Below, piece by piece: positions 18,530-28,655 of a DNA stretch of 64,000 bases. The DNA lies in contig NZ_CP015110.1 of assembly GCF_001612555.1 (NCBI RefSeq), forward strand, positions 1,984,001 to 2,048,000, given 5' to 3'. The DNA is from Acinetobacter sp. TGL-Y2 (GTDB lineage: Bacteria; Pseudomonadota; Gammaproteobacteria; Pseudomonadales; Moraxellaceae). The notes beneath the pieces were generated by a model, which had not been told where the DNA came from, made no database searches, and was given only the letters and a program-made list of their open reading frames with translations. The translations under genes and the position numbers were made by a program. Each line of letters opens with the position of its first letter. The first letter of the stretch is position 1.

Positions 18530-19699
18530 ATGAACTCAAGTTTGACTTTATTACATCCTTATCCTTTTGAAAAATTGAACCAGCTTTTTAAGGATGTCAA
18601 ACCCGCTGATTTACCATTGATTCCTTTGTCTATTGGTGAACCCAAGCATCCTGCGCCAGAGTTTGTGAAACAAGCGATTCTCGAGAATTTTAATCATCTG
18701 TCGACTTACCCAAACAGTAAAGGTTTGCCTGAATTACGCCAAAGCATCGCCAACTGGTTAACCCGGCGTTTTAAATTAAATAACATTAGTGCTGAAGATC
18801 ACATCATTCCGGTCACTGGAACACGTGAAGGTATTTTTTCATTTGTGCAAGCACTGATCAATCGTGATGAAGCGCCCTATGTGGTGATGCCCAATCCGTT
18901 TTATCAAATTTACGAAGGTGCGACTTTATTGGCAGGCGCAACACCCTACTTCATCAACTGCACGGAAGACAATGATTACCTCGGTGATTTTGATTCTGTT
19001 CCTGCTGAGGTCTGGGAGAAGACAGCCCTTCTGTTCGTCTGCACTCCCGGTAACCCAACAGGTGCAGTTCTTTCAAAAGAGCAATTTAAAAAACTCATTG
19101 CCCTATCAGATCAATATAATTTCGTGATCGCATCGGATGAATGTTATTCAGAGCTTTGGTTTGATGAAGCTCCTGTCGGACTGTTAGAAGTGTGTGCTGA
19201 AATAGGCCGCGATGATTATAAAAATTGCATCGTATTTCACTCCCTCTCTAAACGTTCAAATTTACCGGGTATGCGTTCAGGTTTTGTTGCAGGTGATGCA
19301 AATCTATTAAAACCATACTTGAAATTCCGTACCTATCACGGAGCAGCGATGCCAGTACAACATCAGCTGGCTTCAATTGCAGCATGGAATGACGAAAGCC
19401 ATGTCGAAGAAAACCGTATCCAATACCGCGCTAAATTTAATTTATTTCAAAAAGAACTCGGACATTTATTACCACTCAAGAAACCAGATGCTGGCTTTTA
19501 TTACTGGCTTAAAGTTGAAAATGACGAAAAATTTGCCCAACTTTTGATGGAAAAAGCACACATTAAAGTTTTACCGGGTCGCTATTTGTCTCGTGATACT
19601 GAGCAAGGCAATCCAGGTGAAGGTCATGTTCGACTGGCCTTAGTGGCGGATTTAAAGCAGTGTGAAGAAGTGATTCAACGTTTAAAAGCCATACTCTAA
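18530..19699 (+). CDS. dapC: Succinyldiaminopimelate aminotransferase (class I/II PLP enzyme)
   Basis: A 389-residue fold-type-I aminotransferase. PLP-lysine lies in HSLSKRSNLPGMRSGFVAG, the aspartate in IASDECYSELWF, and CTPGNPTGAVLS and GEGHVRLAL are typical. DapC converts N-succinyl-2-amino-6-ketopimelate to N-succinyl-LL-diaminopimelate for lysine and peptidoglycan. Assignment to DapC rather than another class I aminotransferase rests on family resemblance and on its place directly after glnD, as in other Gammaproteobacteria and Betaproteobacteria. Confidence 0.85.
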   Translation: MNSSLTLLHPYPFEKLNQLFKDVKPADLPLIPLSIGEPKHPAPEFVKQAILENFNHLSTYPNSKGLPELRQSIANWLTRRFKLNNISAEDHIIPVTGTREGIFSFVQALINRDEAPYVVMPNPFYQIYEGATLLAGATPYFINCTEDNDYLGDFDSVPAEVWEKTALLFVCTPGNPTGAVLSKEQFKKLIALSDQYNFVIASDECYSELWFDEAPVGLLEVCAEIGRDDYKNCIVFHSLSKRSNLPGMRSGFVAGDANLLKPYLKFRTYHGAAMPVQHQLASIAAWNDESHVEENRIQYRAKFNLFQKELGHLLPLKKPDAGFYYWLKVENDEKFAQLLMEKAHIKVLPGRYLSRDTEQGNPGEGHVRLALVADLKQCEEVIQRLKAIL

Positions 19700-19715
19700 C
19701 AATTAAATCAGACAT

Positions 19716-19746
19716 AAAAAAATCCACGTTCAGCGTGGATTTTTTT
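19716..19746. terminator. Bidirectional terminator between dapC and pyrF
   Basis: ATCCACG (19722-19728), loop TTCAG, CGTGGAT (19734-19740), with an A-run before and a T-run after. Confidence 0.9.
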
Positions 19747-19761
19747 ATCGCATTGAACAGA

Positions 19762-20454
19762 TCAAATAACAGACTCAAGGCTCTGTAAAATATCTTTAAG
19801 CATTTGACTCGGATTACTGGCTTGCGTAATTGGACGACCAATCACCAAATGGGTTGAACCATCCAACATGGCTTGTTTGGGAGTCACAATGCGTTTTTGA
19901 TCATCCGCATTTGAACCCGCAGGTCGAATACCAGGTGTAACCAAAGAAAACTCTTGCCCTAAGGTTTCTCGAAGCATTTTCGCTTCTTGTGCAGAGCACA
20001 CCACACCATCTAAACCACTGTCTTGGGTTAATTTCGCCAAACGCTTAACCTGTTCAAAAGGCTCAACATCTAAACCTAAATCTTTTAAGTCTTCACGCCC
20101 CATAGAAGTCAATACAGTCACTGCAATGAGTTGAGTTTGATAGTTTCCTGCTTGAATACGCTCTACACAGGTTTCCATCATTTTACGGCCACCTGAGGCA
20201 TGAACATTGACCATCCATACCCCTAGATCCGCCGCTGCACACACCGCTTGAGCCGTTGTATTTGGAATATCGTGAAATTTTAAATCAAGGAATACATCAA
20301 ATCCTTGATCATGTAATGCACGCACCACAGATGGACCTTCATGCGTAAAAATTTCTTTGCCCACTTTCACTCTACACAGTGATGGATCAAGTTGTTCAGC
20401 AATCGTTAAGGCCTCAAATTGGCTCTTTGCATCCAACGCAACAATGATACTCAT
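19762..20454 (-). CDS. pyrF: Orotidine 5'-phosphate decarboxylase
   Basis: About 230 residues forming a TIM barrel with the catalytic [10 protein letters not shown] motif (Asp-Lys-Asp array, residues about 60-69), [11 protein letters not shown] near the start and [18 protein letters not shown] for phosphate binding. It makes UMP from OMP in pyrimidine synthesis. The frame opens at 20472, but MSIIVALD at 20454 matches the family start. In E. coli pyrF follows lapA-lapB; here lapA precedes it directly. Confidence 0.96.
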   Translation of the reverse strand: MSIIVALDAKSQFEALTIAEQLDPSLCRVKVGKEIFTHEGPSVVRALHDQGFDVFLDLKFHDIPNTTAQAVCAAADLGVWMVNVHASGGRKMMETCVERIQAGNYQTQLIAVTVLTSMGREDLKDLGLDVEPFEQVKRLAKLTQDSGLDGVVCSAQEAKMLRETLGQEFSLVTPGIRPAGSNADDQKRIVTPKQAMLDGSTHLVIGRPITQASNPSQMLKDILQSLESVI

Positions 20455-20577
20455 GGGTCTTTTTTCCATCACACAAAAGTTGCGTAATTATAGAGATCTT
20501 TGACACTCGCTGCAAAGTCCCGTTATAACTTAAGTTCTGTTTTTATAACTCATTTTTTGTAAAATCTAATTTTTAAT

Positions 20578-20615
20578 AAAAAAAGCTCCTCAACTGCATA
20601 GCAGTGAAGAGCTTT
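20578..20615 (-). terminator. Terminator downstream of lapA
   Basis: On the minus strand AAAGCTC and GAGCTTT close an outer stem around an inner ACTGC/GCAGT hairpin, followed by a run of seven T. Confidence 0.8.
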
Positions 20616-20630
20616 AGGAAGTACAGATCT

Positions 20631-20996
20631 TTATAAAGGATGTGTAGTTTTATCTTCCGTTTGAATATCTAAAACTGTTTTTTCATGTCTCACACTTGCA
20701 GCAGCTTCAGCAGCAGCCAGTTGAGCATTTTGAATTTGTTCCTTACGGAGATGCTCAATGTCTTTACGTAAACGTTTAATTTCCCAACTATTTTGGAAAA
20801 CACGGAAAATTTGAACGCCCAACAATAGACCTAATACTACACCCAACACTAACGTAAGTAAGAGCAATAACCCTAAACGCATGGCTGGAACTTGAGTAAA
20901 AAGCAAATCGACTGTTAGTTCAGTACCATTTTGAAGTACCAATGCTAGAGAATAGCCAAAAAGTACAATTAATAATGCGACTAGTACGTAACGCAT
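20631..20996 (-). CDS. lapA: LapA-domain (DUF1049) inner-membrane protein
   Basis: About 121 residues with two membrane segments (about 2-20 and 40-63) and a C-terminal cytoplasmic coiled-coil (FQNSWEIKRLRKDIEHLRKEQ), the plan of LapA. In E. coli LapA works with LapB and FtsH in control of LPS synthesis through LpxC. GTG 21002 is an alternative start; ATG 20996 has GGGGTG upstream. It follows ihfB by 17 bases, as in E. coli, but no lapB lies between it and pyrF. Confidence 0.87.
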   Translation of the reverse strand: MRYVLVALLIVLFGYSLALVLQNGTELTVDLLFTQVPAMRLGLLLLLTLVLGVVLGLLLGVQIFRVFQNSWEIKRLRKDIEHLRKEQIQNAQLAAAEAAASVRHEKTVLDIQTEDKTTHPL

Positions 20997-21013
20997 AAAC
21001 ACCCCATATTATT

Positions 21014-21319
21014 TTATTTGTTTGCAGTTTCGTTTACTGCATCACGTAGCGCTTTACCAGGCTTAAAGTGAGGAACTGCTTTAGCAGCTACTTCTACTGA
21101 CTTACCTGTTTTTGGGTTACGACCAACACGTGGATCACGGTGATGTAACGCAAAACTGCCAAAGCCGCGAATTTCAATGCGGTTATCCGAAGATAATGAT
21201 GCAATCATTTGATCGATCATAATTTTAACAGCTTCTTCAACTAATGGCTCAGCTAAATGTGGATTTTTAACAGAAATGCGCTCTATTAAGTCAGACTTAT
21301 TAAGTGCTTCAGTAGTCAT
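21014..21319 (-). CDS. ihfB: Integration host factor subunit beta
   Basis: A 101-residue HU/IHF-family protein with [24 protein letters not shown], the DNA-bending beta-arm with the intercalating proline. IHF-beta pairs with IHF-alpha to bend DNA at specific sites for replication, recombination and sigma-54 promoters. AGAGG lies before the ATG. It follows rpsA, the order kept in most Gammaproteobacteria. Confidence 0.96.
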   Translation of the reverse strand: MTTEALNKSDLIERISVKNPHLAEPLVEEAVKIMIDQMIASLSSDNRIEIRGFGSFALHHRDPRVGRNPKTGKSVEVAAKAVPHFKPGKALRDAVNETANK

Positions 21320-21382
21320 CTGCGACCTCTTTAATTATCAAGCTACTTGGTAGATAGGCTGATAATAACCTGTTTAAATACA

Positions 21383-21420
21383 AAACGGTAGCGCAATAAG
21401 TTAATACTACGCTACCGTTT
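21383..21420 (-). terminator. Stem-loop between rpsA and ihfB
   Basis: AAACGGTAGCG (21383-21393) pairs perfectly with CGCTACCGTTT (21410-21420), an 11-base stem. On the minus strand it ends in TTTT and follows rpsA by about 60 bases, so it probably ends or attenuates the rpsA transcript. Confidence 0.75.
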
Positions 21421-21478
21421 ACAGTATTTGTGTAAAAAGTATTAGTTAAATTACATTAACAATACAGTTCGCACAGAC

Positions 21479-23155
21479 TTAGTTGCCCATTTGAGCTTTA
21501 ATTAAGTCACCAATCGTCTTAGGACCATTTTCAGAAGTTGTTGCTGTTACTTTTAAGTTAGCAACTGCTTCTTTTTCTTCAGCTTCGTCTTTCGCTTTGA
21601 TTGACAAGTTGATTGCACGTGACTTACGGTCAACGTTGATGATTTTCGCTTCTACTTCTTGACCAACTTCCAAGAATTTAGTTGCATCTTCAACGCGATC
21701 ACGGTTGATTTCAGAAGCTTTAAGCGATGCTTCAACTTCATCAGCTAACTTGATTGTTGCGCCTTTAGCGTCAACAGCAGTTACAGTACCTTTAACCAAT
21801 GCACCACGTTCGTTCGTTGCCAAGAAGTCATTGAATGGATCGTTGTTCATTTGTTTGATACCAAGGCTGATACGGTTGCCTTCAGCGTCAACAGACAAGA
21901 TAACAGCTTCTACAGTGTCACCTTTCTTGTAACGACGAATTGCTTCTTCGCCTTGTTCATTCCAAGAAATATCAGACAAGTGAACTAGACCGTCGATACC
22001 ACCTGGTAGACCAATGAAGATACCAAAGTCAGTGATCGATTTAATCGTACCAGAAACTTTTTCGCCTTTGTCATGGTCTTTAGCAAACTCTTCCCACGGA
22101 TTAGCGCGAGTTTGTTTGATGCCCAAAGAAATACGACGACGTTCTTCATCAACTTCAAGAACCATAACATCAACTTCGTCACCAATCTGAACAACTTTAG
22201 ATGGGTGGATGTTTTTGTTCGTGTGATCCATTTCTGAAACGTGTACTAAACCTTCAACGCCTTCAGCGATTTCTGCGAAACAGCCGTAGTCAGTTAAGTT
22301 AGTTACGCGAGCTTTAACGATTGAACCTTTAGGGTAACGGTTCATGATCGCTAACCATGGATCTTCACCAAGTTGCTTAAGACCTAGAGAAACACGGTTA
22401 CGCTCTTTGTCAAATTTAAGTACTTTAACAGTAACTTCTTGACCCACTTCAACAACTTCTGAAGGGTGTTTGATGCGTTTCCAAGCCATATCTGTGATAT
22501 GTAGAAGACCGTCAATACCACCAAGGTCAACGAATGCGCCGTAATCAGTAAGATTTTTGATCGTACCTGTAACTGTTTGACCTTCTTCAAGTTGAGAAAG
22601 TAATGCTTCACGGTCAGCTGAAGATTCAGCTTCCATAACTGCACGACGAGATACAACAACGTTGTTACGTTTAGCATCAAGTTTGATTACTTTAAACTCT
22701 AACTCTTTACCTTCAAGGTGAGTCGTGTCACGGATAGGACGAGTGTCAACCAAAGAACCTGGAAGGAACGCACGTACTGGACCGATGTCTACAGTGAAAC
22801 CGCCTTTAACCTTACCAGAGATAATACCGGTAACGATTTCGCCGTCTTCAAAGATTTTTTCAAGTTTAGTCCAAGTTTCAGCACGTTTCGCTTTTTCGCG
22901 AGAAAGAACTGTTTGGCCCATACCGTTGTCAAGCGCTTCAACAACAACGTCAACAGTGTCGCCAACTTGAACTTCAAGTTCACGTTGTTCGTTTAAGAAT
23001 TCAGAGCGAGAAACTACGCCTTCAGATTTAAGGCCAGTATCTACAGTTACCCAGTCAGAATCGATGCTAACAACGATACCTTGGATGACTGCACCCTTTT
23101 CAACGTTGAGGTTTAATTCACTTGCTTCAAAGAGGGCTGCAAAAGATTCGGTCAT
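21479..23155 (-). CDS. rpsA: 30S ribosomal protein S1
   Basis: 558 residues with six S1 (OB-fold) repeats, the full complement of proteobacterial S1. Repeated signatures include [18 protein letters not shown] in the second repeat and [44 protein letters not shown] and [23 protein letters not shown] in later ones. S1 binds mRNA and helps the 30S subunit melt and recruit transcripts. It lies between cmk and ihfB as in E. coli. AGG occurs 9 bases before the start; autoregulation by the leader is known in E. coli but not visible here. Confidence 0.97.
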   Translation of the reverse strand: MTESFAALFEASELNLNVEKGAVIQGIVVSIDSDWVTVDTGLKSEGVVSRSEFLNEQRELEVQVGDTVDVVVEALDNGMGQTVLSREKAKRAETWTKLEKIFEDGEIVTGIISGKVKGGFTVDIGPVRAFLPGSLVDTRPIRDTTHLEGKELEFKVIKLDAKRNNVVVSRRAVMEAESSADREALLSQLEEGQTVTGTIKNLTDYGAFVDLGGIDGLLHITDMAWKRIKHPSEVVEVGQEVTVKVLKFDKERNRVSLGLKQLGEDPWLAIMNRYPKGSIVKARVTNLTDYGCFAEIAEGVEGLVHVSEMDHTNKNIHPSKVVQIGDEVDVMVLEVDEERRRISLGIKQTRANPWEEFAKDHDKGEKVSGTIKSITDFGIFIGLPGGIDGLVHLSDISWNEQGEEAIRRYKKGDTVEAVILSVDAEGNRISLGIKQMNNDPFNDFLATNERGALVKGTVTAVDAKGATIKLADEVEASLKASEINRDRVEDATKFLEVGQEVEAKIINVDRKSRAINLSIKAKDEAEEKEAVANLKVTATTSENGPKTIGDLIKAQMGN

Positions 23156-23261
23156 GATATACCTAGAAAAGTCAGCGGTCTTGGATCAGACAAGGCCGGT
23201 TTAATTAAGTATCCACATAGTCCGTATAAACTGATCAAGCTATGCTTCCACTGATAATAAG

Positions 23262-23951
23262 TTATTTACCCAACTGCGCGTCAATATAATCGGTCATCAG
23301 AGTAAAGACATTTTCAATACTCAAATTTGAGCTATCGATAATGAATGCATCCTCTGCCGGCTTAAGGGGCGCCACAGTTCTCTCCATATCACGCTTATCA
23401 CGTGCTTGGATATTAGATAAAATGTCGCTTATTTTAACATCTAGCCCCATACCCTGCAACTGCTTTACACGTCGTTCAGCACGAGATTCAGCAGAAGCAG
23501 TCAAATATATCTTGGCTTGTGCCTCAGGAAACACAGTCGTTGCCATATCTCGACCATCTGCAACCAAACCTGGTACTTGTGCGAAAATACGTTGGCGCTC
23601 AAAAAGTGCTACCCTAAGTGCAGGAATCGCTGCAACTTTTGATGCAAATTCACCCACACGTTCAGTGCGGATGGTTTCAGTGACATCAATATCATCAAGG
23701 TAGATTTGAGTACCTTTTACATCACTGATAAATTTGATGTCTAAATGTGTCGCAATCTCTACGCACTGCTCCAAAATCAATATTTGATCAAGAGAATCAA
23801 TCAAATCTTTTTGATGTAAAGACAATCCCAATAAACGATAAATTGCGCCCGAATCTAATAGATGATATTGATAATGCTGCGCAAGTTTTGCAGCAAGTGT
23901 GCCTTTGCCTGAACCACTCGGCCCATCTATCGTAATGATATGAATTGTCAT
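23262..23951 (-). CDS. cmk: Cytidylate kinase
   Basis: 229 residues with P-loop [16 protein letters not shown] (residues about 8-23), [11 protein letters not shown] substrate site, [12 protein letters not shown] and an [13 protein letters not shown] lid. It phosphorylates CMP and dCMP. It is 106 bases upstream of rpsA, as in many Gammaproteobacteria, and 12 bases after the SRPBCC gene. Confidence 0.97.
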   Translation of the reverse strand: MTIHIITIDGPSGSGKGTLAAKLAQHYQYHLLDSGAIYRLLGLSLHQKDLIDSLDQILILEQCVEIATHLDIKFISDVKGTQIYLDDIDVTETIRTERVGEFASKVAAIPALRVALFERQRIFAQVPGLVADGRDMATTVFPEAQAKIYLTASAESRAERRVKQLQGMGLDVKISDILSNIQARDKRDMERTVAPLKPAEDAFIIDSSNLSIENVFTLMTDYIDAQLGK

Positions 23952-23963
23952 TGCATGTCCAAT

Positions 23964-24398
23964 TTAAACTAGCGTTTTTGCCAACTTCTTGAAACCCAGT
24001 GTAATCGCAAGTTTAAGCTGTGCAAGTATTAATTTACTCACAAATGGCGCTCTTGCCTGCAATTCAATCGTGTAAGTAACTAAGGTTTTATTTGCATCAA
24101 TAGCTTTAAATTCAATCATACCTAAATGATGCTTAATCAATGGATTTTTAATAATCTGATATTCAATACGTTCATTGACATCCAAAAGCGTAATTTGCTC
24201 TTGAAGTGGTTTAATCGGACCAATACCCATTTTACGTACTGAACCGACACCATCAGGACGCTGTGGATCTGCGGCATCTTTAATTCGTTCAACCTGAACC
24301 GGCGCGAAGACCTGATTATAGGTGGCGTGTTTTGATAAAAGCTCAAAAACAGTTTCGAGCGGCGCATTAAATTCTTGTTTAACTTGGATTGAGTTCAT
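23964..24398 (-). CDS. SRPBCC (START/Bet v1-like) family protein
   Basis: A 144-residue protein that fits the polyketide cyclase/dehydrase and lipid-transport fold: an opening VKQEFNAPLETVFELLSKHATYNQVFAP, then a run of beta strands (VGSVRKMGIGPIKPLQEQIT, ERIEYQII) and a long C-terminal helix. Proteins of this fold bind hydrophobic ligands; no enzymatic residues stand out. AAGGA lies before the ATG. Its role is unknown. Confidence 0.75.
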   Translation of the reverse strand: MNSIQVKQEFNAPLETVFELLSKHATYNQVFAPVQVERIKDAADPQRPDGVGSVRKMGIGPIKPLQEQITLLDVNERIEYQIIKNPLIKHHLGMIEFKAIDANKTLVTYTIELQARAPFVSKLILAQLKLAITLGFKKLAKTLV

Positions 24399-24468
24399 TG
24401 TTTTTCCTTTTTATGAAACGATTTTTAAAATTTGACAATTATCCTTGTCAGTTATTTTGCCATAATCA

Positions 24469-24996
24469 TCATTCATTCTGTGGCTGATTTTGTTTTTTTT
24501 GTTGTAACCGAAGCTGCTTCTTTTGCTCTCGGCGCATCCTGAAAAAATCAGACAATTGCTGTGAACATTGTTCTTGCATACAGCCTGCTGAAAACTCAAA
24601 CACATGGTTGTAATAACCATTGTTATTGAGCAGTTGGCGGGCACTGACCAGTGAACCAGCTTTGGGTTCAGTTGCCGCGAAAACCACGCGCTGGATTCTG
24701 GAATGAATCAATGCACCTACACACATCGTACATGGCTCTAAAGTCACATATAGCGTTGCATCTTCAGGCAAGCGATAATTTTGAATATTGAGACAAGCCT
24801 GACGTATTGCCACCAGTTCAGCATGTGCGGTTGGGTCTTGTTGACTAATCGGGCTATTAAACCCCTGCCCAATCACTTGTCCTTGACTGACAATGACCGC
24901 TCCGACTGGAATTTCCCCAATATCAGCGGCCAATGCAGCCTGCGCATAGGCAAGCTGCATCCACTGTTCATCATTCTTACTTTGTACAACCGTCAT
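24469..24996 (-). CDS. tadA: tRNA-specific adenosine deaminase
   Basis: 175 residues with both zinc motifs of the cytidine/deoxycytidylate deaminase family: HAELVAI (catalytic glutamate) and PCTMCVGAL. It converts A34 to inosine in tRNA-Arg(ACG), an essential wobble modification. The C-terminus ends in a basic QKKQLRLQQKKQ tail. Its start directly abuts the stop codon of the upstream hydrolase gene, so they are cotranscribed. Confidence 0.95.
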   Translation of the reverse strand: MTVVQSKNDEQWMQLAYAQAALAADIGEIPVGAVIVSQGQVIGQGFNSPISQQDPTAHAELVAIRQACLNIQNYRLPEDATLYVTLEPCTMCVGALIHSRIQRVVFAATEPKAGSLVSARQLLNNNGYYNHVFEFSAGCMQEQCSQQLSDFFRMRREQKKQLRLQQKKQNQPQNE

Positions 24997-26124
24997 TTAA
25001 GCTTCAATAATACCGTGATGTTTAAGTAATGCATTCCAACTTTCAATATTGGTGATAGGCGGGTTTGAACCCAAGATTGCTTTTAGACTCATCGATTCGG
25101 TTGCCGCCCATTCAGGAGACAAGTCTTTATCGACTAAACGTGCACGCACCCCTTCAACAAAATCTGGATGACGAATTTTCCAATCTGAAATTTGAGTCTC
25201 AAGATCAAAAACTTCTTGCCATGAATGAACTTGACGTCCCCATTGCCACAGTAACCAAGTAATGGCTGCGGTACTTGGCGAACCTTTTTCGAGGTTTTCA
25301 CTGGCTTGACGAAGCCAATCACTTCGCGCATCACTTAAACCAATGATCGCTTCATAATCAGCTTCAAAGTGAGCACCGCGACATACACTATGAATCACAT
25401 CCAAAGAGATTTGCAAAGGTCCTGGCGATACTGGACGGTGTAGACTGTTTAACGTGTCATCTAACGCACGGAAATCACCCGCGGGGTAATGATCCCAATC
25501 GATTGAAACAAGCTTTTGCAGAACCACGTCACGCTGAGTATCACAAATATGCGTTGCCCAACCAATACCATAAGCACCTGCCGCAGTCATGATTGAACCG
25601 GTCAAGCCTGTAAATAAGCCTACCGGTCCACGGTCTGCTAAGAAGCGACTTGCACCTACATCCGGATATAGACCAATATTCACTTCAGGCATAGCCAAAC
25701 GTGAATAAGGCGTCACCAGACGAAATGGTGCAGCCATGAACAAACCTAAACCACCGCCCATAACATAACCTTCGCCCCAAACGACAATCGGTTTCGCATA
25801 GTTATGTAGCAGTAAATCTAAAGCATACTCTTGCTCAAAGAATTTATTGGCAGCATCTGCCTCGTTATTAATCACCAATTGGCGTAACTTACGAACGTCC
25901 CCACCCGCACAAAACGCTTTAGGTGTAGTTGAATCCAACCAAATTGCTTTTACCGCGTCATCTTGATGAAAATCTTGAAAGACTTGCAAAAGTGCAGTCA
26001 CAATCGACTCATCCAGTGCGTGTAAAGATTTTGGACGGTTTAAACGAATCACACGCCAGCCATTATTCGCCTCTTCAACGATCAAGTCTGGGTGATACTG
26101 ATGTATATCAGGAGAAATAGTCAT
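24997..26124 (-). CDS. Enoyl-CoA hydratase/isomerase family, 3-hydroxyisobutyryl-CoA hydrolase-like
   Basis: About 375 residues of the crotonase superfamily in the HIBCH subgroup: AFCAGGDVRKL (oxyanion hole), WGEGYVMGGGLGLFMA and AMPEVNIGLYPDVGASRFL, with the long C-terminal domain of these hydrolases. HIBCH releases 3-hydroxyisobutyrate in valine degradation. ATG 26124 overlaps the ung stop as ATGA and is preferred over an upstream frame opening at 26139. No other valine-pathway gene is nearby, so the substrate is inferred from family only. Confidence 0.85.
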   Translation of the reverse strand: MTISPDIHQYHPDLIVEEANNGWRVIRLNRPKSLHALDESIVTALLQVFQDFHQDDAVKAIWLDSTTPKAFCAGGDVRKLRQLVINNEADAANKFFEQEYALDLLLHNYAKPIVVWGEGYVMGGGLGLFMAAPFRLVTPYSRLAMPEVNIGLYPDVGASRFLADRGPVGLFTGLTGSIMTAAGAYGIGWATHICDTQRDVVLQKLVSIDWDHYPAGDFRALDDTLNSLHRPVSPGPLQISLDVIHSVCRGAHFEADYEAIIGLSDARSDWLRQASENLEKGSPSTAAITWLLWQWGRQVHSWQEVFDLETQISDWKIRHPDFVEGVRARLVDKDLSPEWAATESMSLKAILGSNPPITNIESWNALLKHHGIIEA

Positions 26125-26834
26125 GCTTCCAGCTGCCACTTAATTGGCTCAATGCCATTTTGTTTAAGATAATTATTCGTTTTTGAAAACGCCTTACAAC
26201 CAAAAAAGCCACCCCGGTTCGCCGCCAACGGAGACGGATGCGCTGCTTTAAGCACCAAATGTCTTTCTTGATCTATGCGTTGTCCCTTGCGTTGTGCGTA
26301 TGCACCCCAAAGAATAAACACAATATGCTCACGCTCTTGATTCAGTATATCAATCACCGCATCGGTGAAATCTTCCCAACCTTGTTTTTGATGCGATGTC
26401 GGCTGACCCGCTTCTACAGTGAGTACACTGTTTAGAAGCAATACACCTTCTTCAGCCCATTGGGTCAAGTTACCGTGTTTAGCCGGTGCTATGCCCAAAT
26501 CCGAATTCAACTCGTGAAAGATATTACGTAAAGATGGAGGCAATGCAAGCCCCTTTTGCACTGAAAAGCTTAAACCATGTGCTTGATTCGGTCCATGATA
26601 AGGATCTTGACCAATAATCACCGCTTTGACTTGACTTAAAGGTGTGGTGTTCAATGCACTGAATATAAGCGAGCTAGGTGGATAAATCACTTTATCTGCC
26701 TGAATCTCAGCTTTTAAAAATGCGCGCAGTTGATCCATACGTGCACTGAGCAAAAATTCAGTCAAACTATTTTTCCAGCCCTCTTCTAACCGAACCTGAT
26801 TTAACTTCGTCATGTCGTGTTCGGTCAACTGCAT
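26121..26834 (-). CDS. ung: Uracil-DNA glycosylase
   Basis: 237 residues with the water-activating motif VIIGQDPYHGPNQAHGLSFSV (residues about 71-91) and the DNA-contacting HPSPLAANRGGFFGCKAF near the C-terminus. It removes uracil from DNA as the first step of base excision repair. It is translationally coupled (ATGA) to the following hydrolase gene. Confidence 0.97.
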   Translation of the reverse strand: MQLTEHDMTKLNQVRLEEGWKNSLTEFLLSARMDQLRAFLKAEIQADKVIYPPSSLIFSALNTTPLSQVKAVIIGQDPYHGPNQAHGLSFSVQKGLALPPSLRNIFHELNSDLGIAPAKHGNLTQWAEEGVLLLNSVLTVEAGQPTSHQKQGWEDFTDAVIDILNQEREHIVFILWGAYAQRKGQRIDQERHLVLKAAHPSPLAANRGGFFGCKAFSKTNNYLKQNGIEPIKWQLEA

Positions 26835-26873
26835 TGCTTATTCATCCTAAATTAAACACTCATATTAAAAAAA

Positions 26874-27470
26874 TTATACATTCACTTGTAAATCAACGAC
26901 TGGGTTTTCAAATGCCAAGCCTGATTTTAAATGTTGATACATGCTTGGATCTGTCCATTCAGACTCAATTTGTTCTGAAAATATGATTTGATCCAAAGCC
27001 AATAAACCCATTTGGGCATTATTAATATCTTCAGCAAAACTTTGTGCATAACCCGTATCAGTTTCATGCACGATGACCGAATAAACTTCAACATCGCCTT
27101 CGCCATTTTGGGTCACAGTTGATTTTAAAACTTGCTGTGCCAAATAGAAGAAGATGCGAGAGAACTGTTCAGCTGATGGTGATACAGGTAAAGATACCCA
27201 TCTTGCGCTAAACGTCTTACACGCTTGAATATATTCTGAATTGTCTTCTTGCCAAAAGCAAATGGCATGATCAAAGCTATCATAAAGATCTTTAATCACC
27301 CCTTTAAGCAAACCAAAATCATACACCATTTGTCCATGATCAAGTTTCGACGCTTTTAACAATAACTCGACTTTATAGCTATGACCATGAATAGACCGCT
27401 TACAGCGATCGGAGGTGCAATTACGCACAATATGTGCATTTTCAAATTTAAATAACTTACGGATTAACAT
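26874..27470 (-). CDS. 6-carboxytetrahydropterin synthase family protein (QueD-like)
   Basis: About 198 residues. The N-terminal half has the zinc and catalytic landmarks of the family: FENAHIV, the cysteine in DRCKRSIHGHSY (HGH zinc ligands), DFGLLKGVIKDLYDSFDHA, and later VHETDTGYA. QueD makes 6-carboxytetrahydropterin for queuosine and related deazapurines. It is about 80 residues longer than E. coli QueD, with an insertion before VHET and a C-terminal extension (about 150-198), so a divergent role is possible. ATG 27470 is preferred over TTG 27482. Confidence 0.78.
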   Translation of the reverse strand: MLIRKLFKFENAHIVRNCTSDRCKRSIHGHSYKVELLLKASKLDHGQMVYDFGLLKGVIKDLYDSFDHAICFWQEDNSEYIQACKTFSARWVSLPVSPSAEQFSRIFFYLAQQVLKSTVTQNGEGDVEVYSVIVHETDTGYAQSFAEDINNAQMGLLALDQIIFSEQIESEWTDPSMYQHLKSGLAFENPVVDLQVNV

Positions 27471-27650
27471 ATGCCACAGCAATCAACAAAACGTTAAGGA
27501 CTTTGATTATAGATCAAATACGCCAAACGGATCATAAATTTTAACGTTATTGTCCATAGCTAAAAGGGATTAATGCGGTATTGACCTGCTGTTAAAGGCT
27601 TTGTTCAATCTGTAAATGAATATGTCTTCGATACAACGTAATCGATAGAC

Positions 27651-28598
27651 TTAAAATGGCGCCAAACTTCTTGAATAAATATACACCTGTTTATCTTCAC
27701 GCATCAGATAGCTACTAAATTGACGCTTTCGATCTGAAAGCATCACTTCAATCTCAGCTTTAAAAAACGTTGACTTCACATCAAGCAGATTCGCTGTTGT
27801 GGTTTTGCTCTTGGCATCAATCTGATCAAAGGGAGAAATCTCCCACAGTTCATTGAGATTTGAAAAATATTCCATATTGGCATTTTTCATCTCTAACATC
27901 GTTTGAATAGCATTTGGATCAAGTTGATCGTCTATGGCTGCTAGCACCAAAGCAGGTGCAGTATTGATATTGATTTTAGTACTATGGCTTGGAATTGCCG
28001 TTACATAAGGCGCAATCAGGTCATAGTTCGCCCTTTCAAAACCCCGAACTTGTTTAAGCTCTTCTGAACTATGAAATAGAGCATTTGCAGCCCTATAACC
28101 TTGAGGCAAACCACTGTAATGATTACTTTCAGCGCCCATGGCACCTACCGTCAAGTCATCCGGATCTTGCCAATCAATCACCGCTTGACTCAGTTCAGGT
28201 GTTAGACCCACGCGTTTTAGCAAGCGCTCGAAGTATGCTTGTGCTTCAGGATTCGGTGCACCCTCGGCATTGGTCAAGGTGTTTAAATTAAACTTACCCG
28301 ATTCATCTATGATTTGCCCAGACACCATTCCACCGTCTATAGGAAAACCAGGCATGGGCTTTGCCCAAACCTCTTGTAAATAGTCTGCGCTTGAATTGGA
28401 CTCAGCATCTTGAACCAAGACGTCTGAAAAAAAGGACTCTGCACTTTGGGCGTAAAACAAAGATTGATTTTGCCGCATAAGATACGCCGTATTTTCATTG
28501 GTATTGGCTTGGCGTTTAGCAATGGTCGCCGCAATAATGGTTGCAAGCGCCACCATCATTAAAATGGTAATAAGGGCAATACCGCGCTGATGCTTCAT
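27651..28598 (-). CDS. gspK: Type II secretion minor pseudopilin GspK
   Basis: About 315 residues. It begins MKHQRGIALITILMMVALATIIAA, a prepilin leader with the G-x-A-L-I start typical of GspK, which lacks Glu5. The large globular domain with helix-hairpin-helix-like KININTAPALVLAAI is characteristic. GspK caps the pseudopilus tip with GspI and GspJ. It is the last gene of the gspHIJK unit. GTG 28610 is an alternative start. Confidence 0.93.
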   Translation of the reverse strand: MKHQRGIALITILMMVALATIIAATIAKRQANTNENTAYLMRQNQSLFYAQSAESFFSDVLVQDAESNSSADYLQEVWAKPMPGFPIDGGMVSGQIIDESGKFNLNTLTNAEGAPNPEAQAYFERLLKRVGLTPELSQAVIDWQDPDDLTVGAMGAESNHYSGLPQGYRAANALFHSSEELKQVRGFERANYDLIAPYVTAIPSHSTKININTAPALVLAAIDDQLDPNAIQTMLEMKNANMEYFSNLNELWEISPFDQIDAKSKTTTANLLDVKSTFFKAEIEVMLSDRKRQFSSYLMREDKQVYIYSRSLAPF

Positions 28599-28655
28599 CT
28601 CAACACCCACACTCTAAAGATAGATAAAACAGACTTGCTATAAATAATTTTAAAG

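Noticed and set aside
21705..22996. Several frames over 60 codons inside rpsA on both strands
   Set aside because: Shadows of a strongly codon-biased ribosomal protein gene; no ribosome binding sites or family features.
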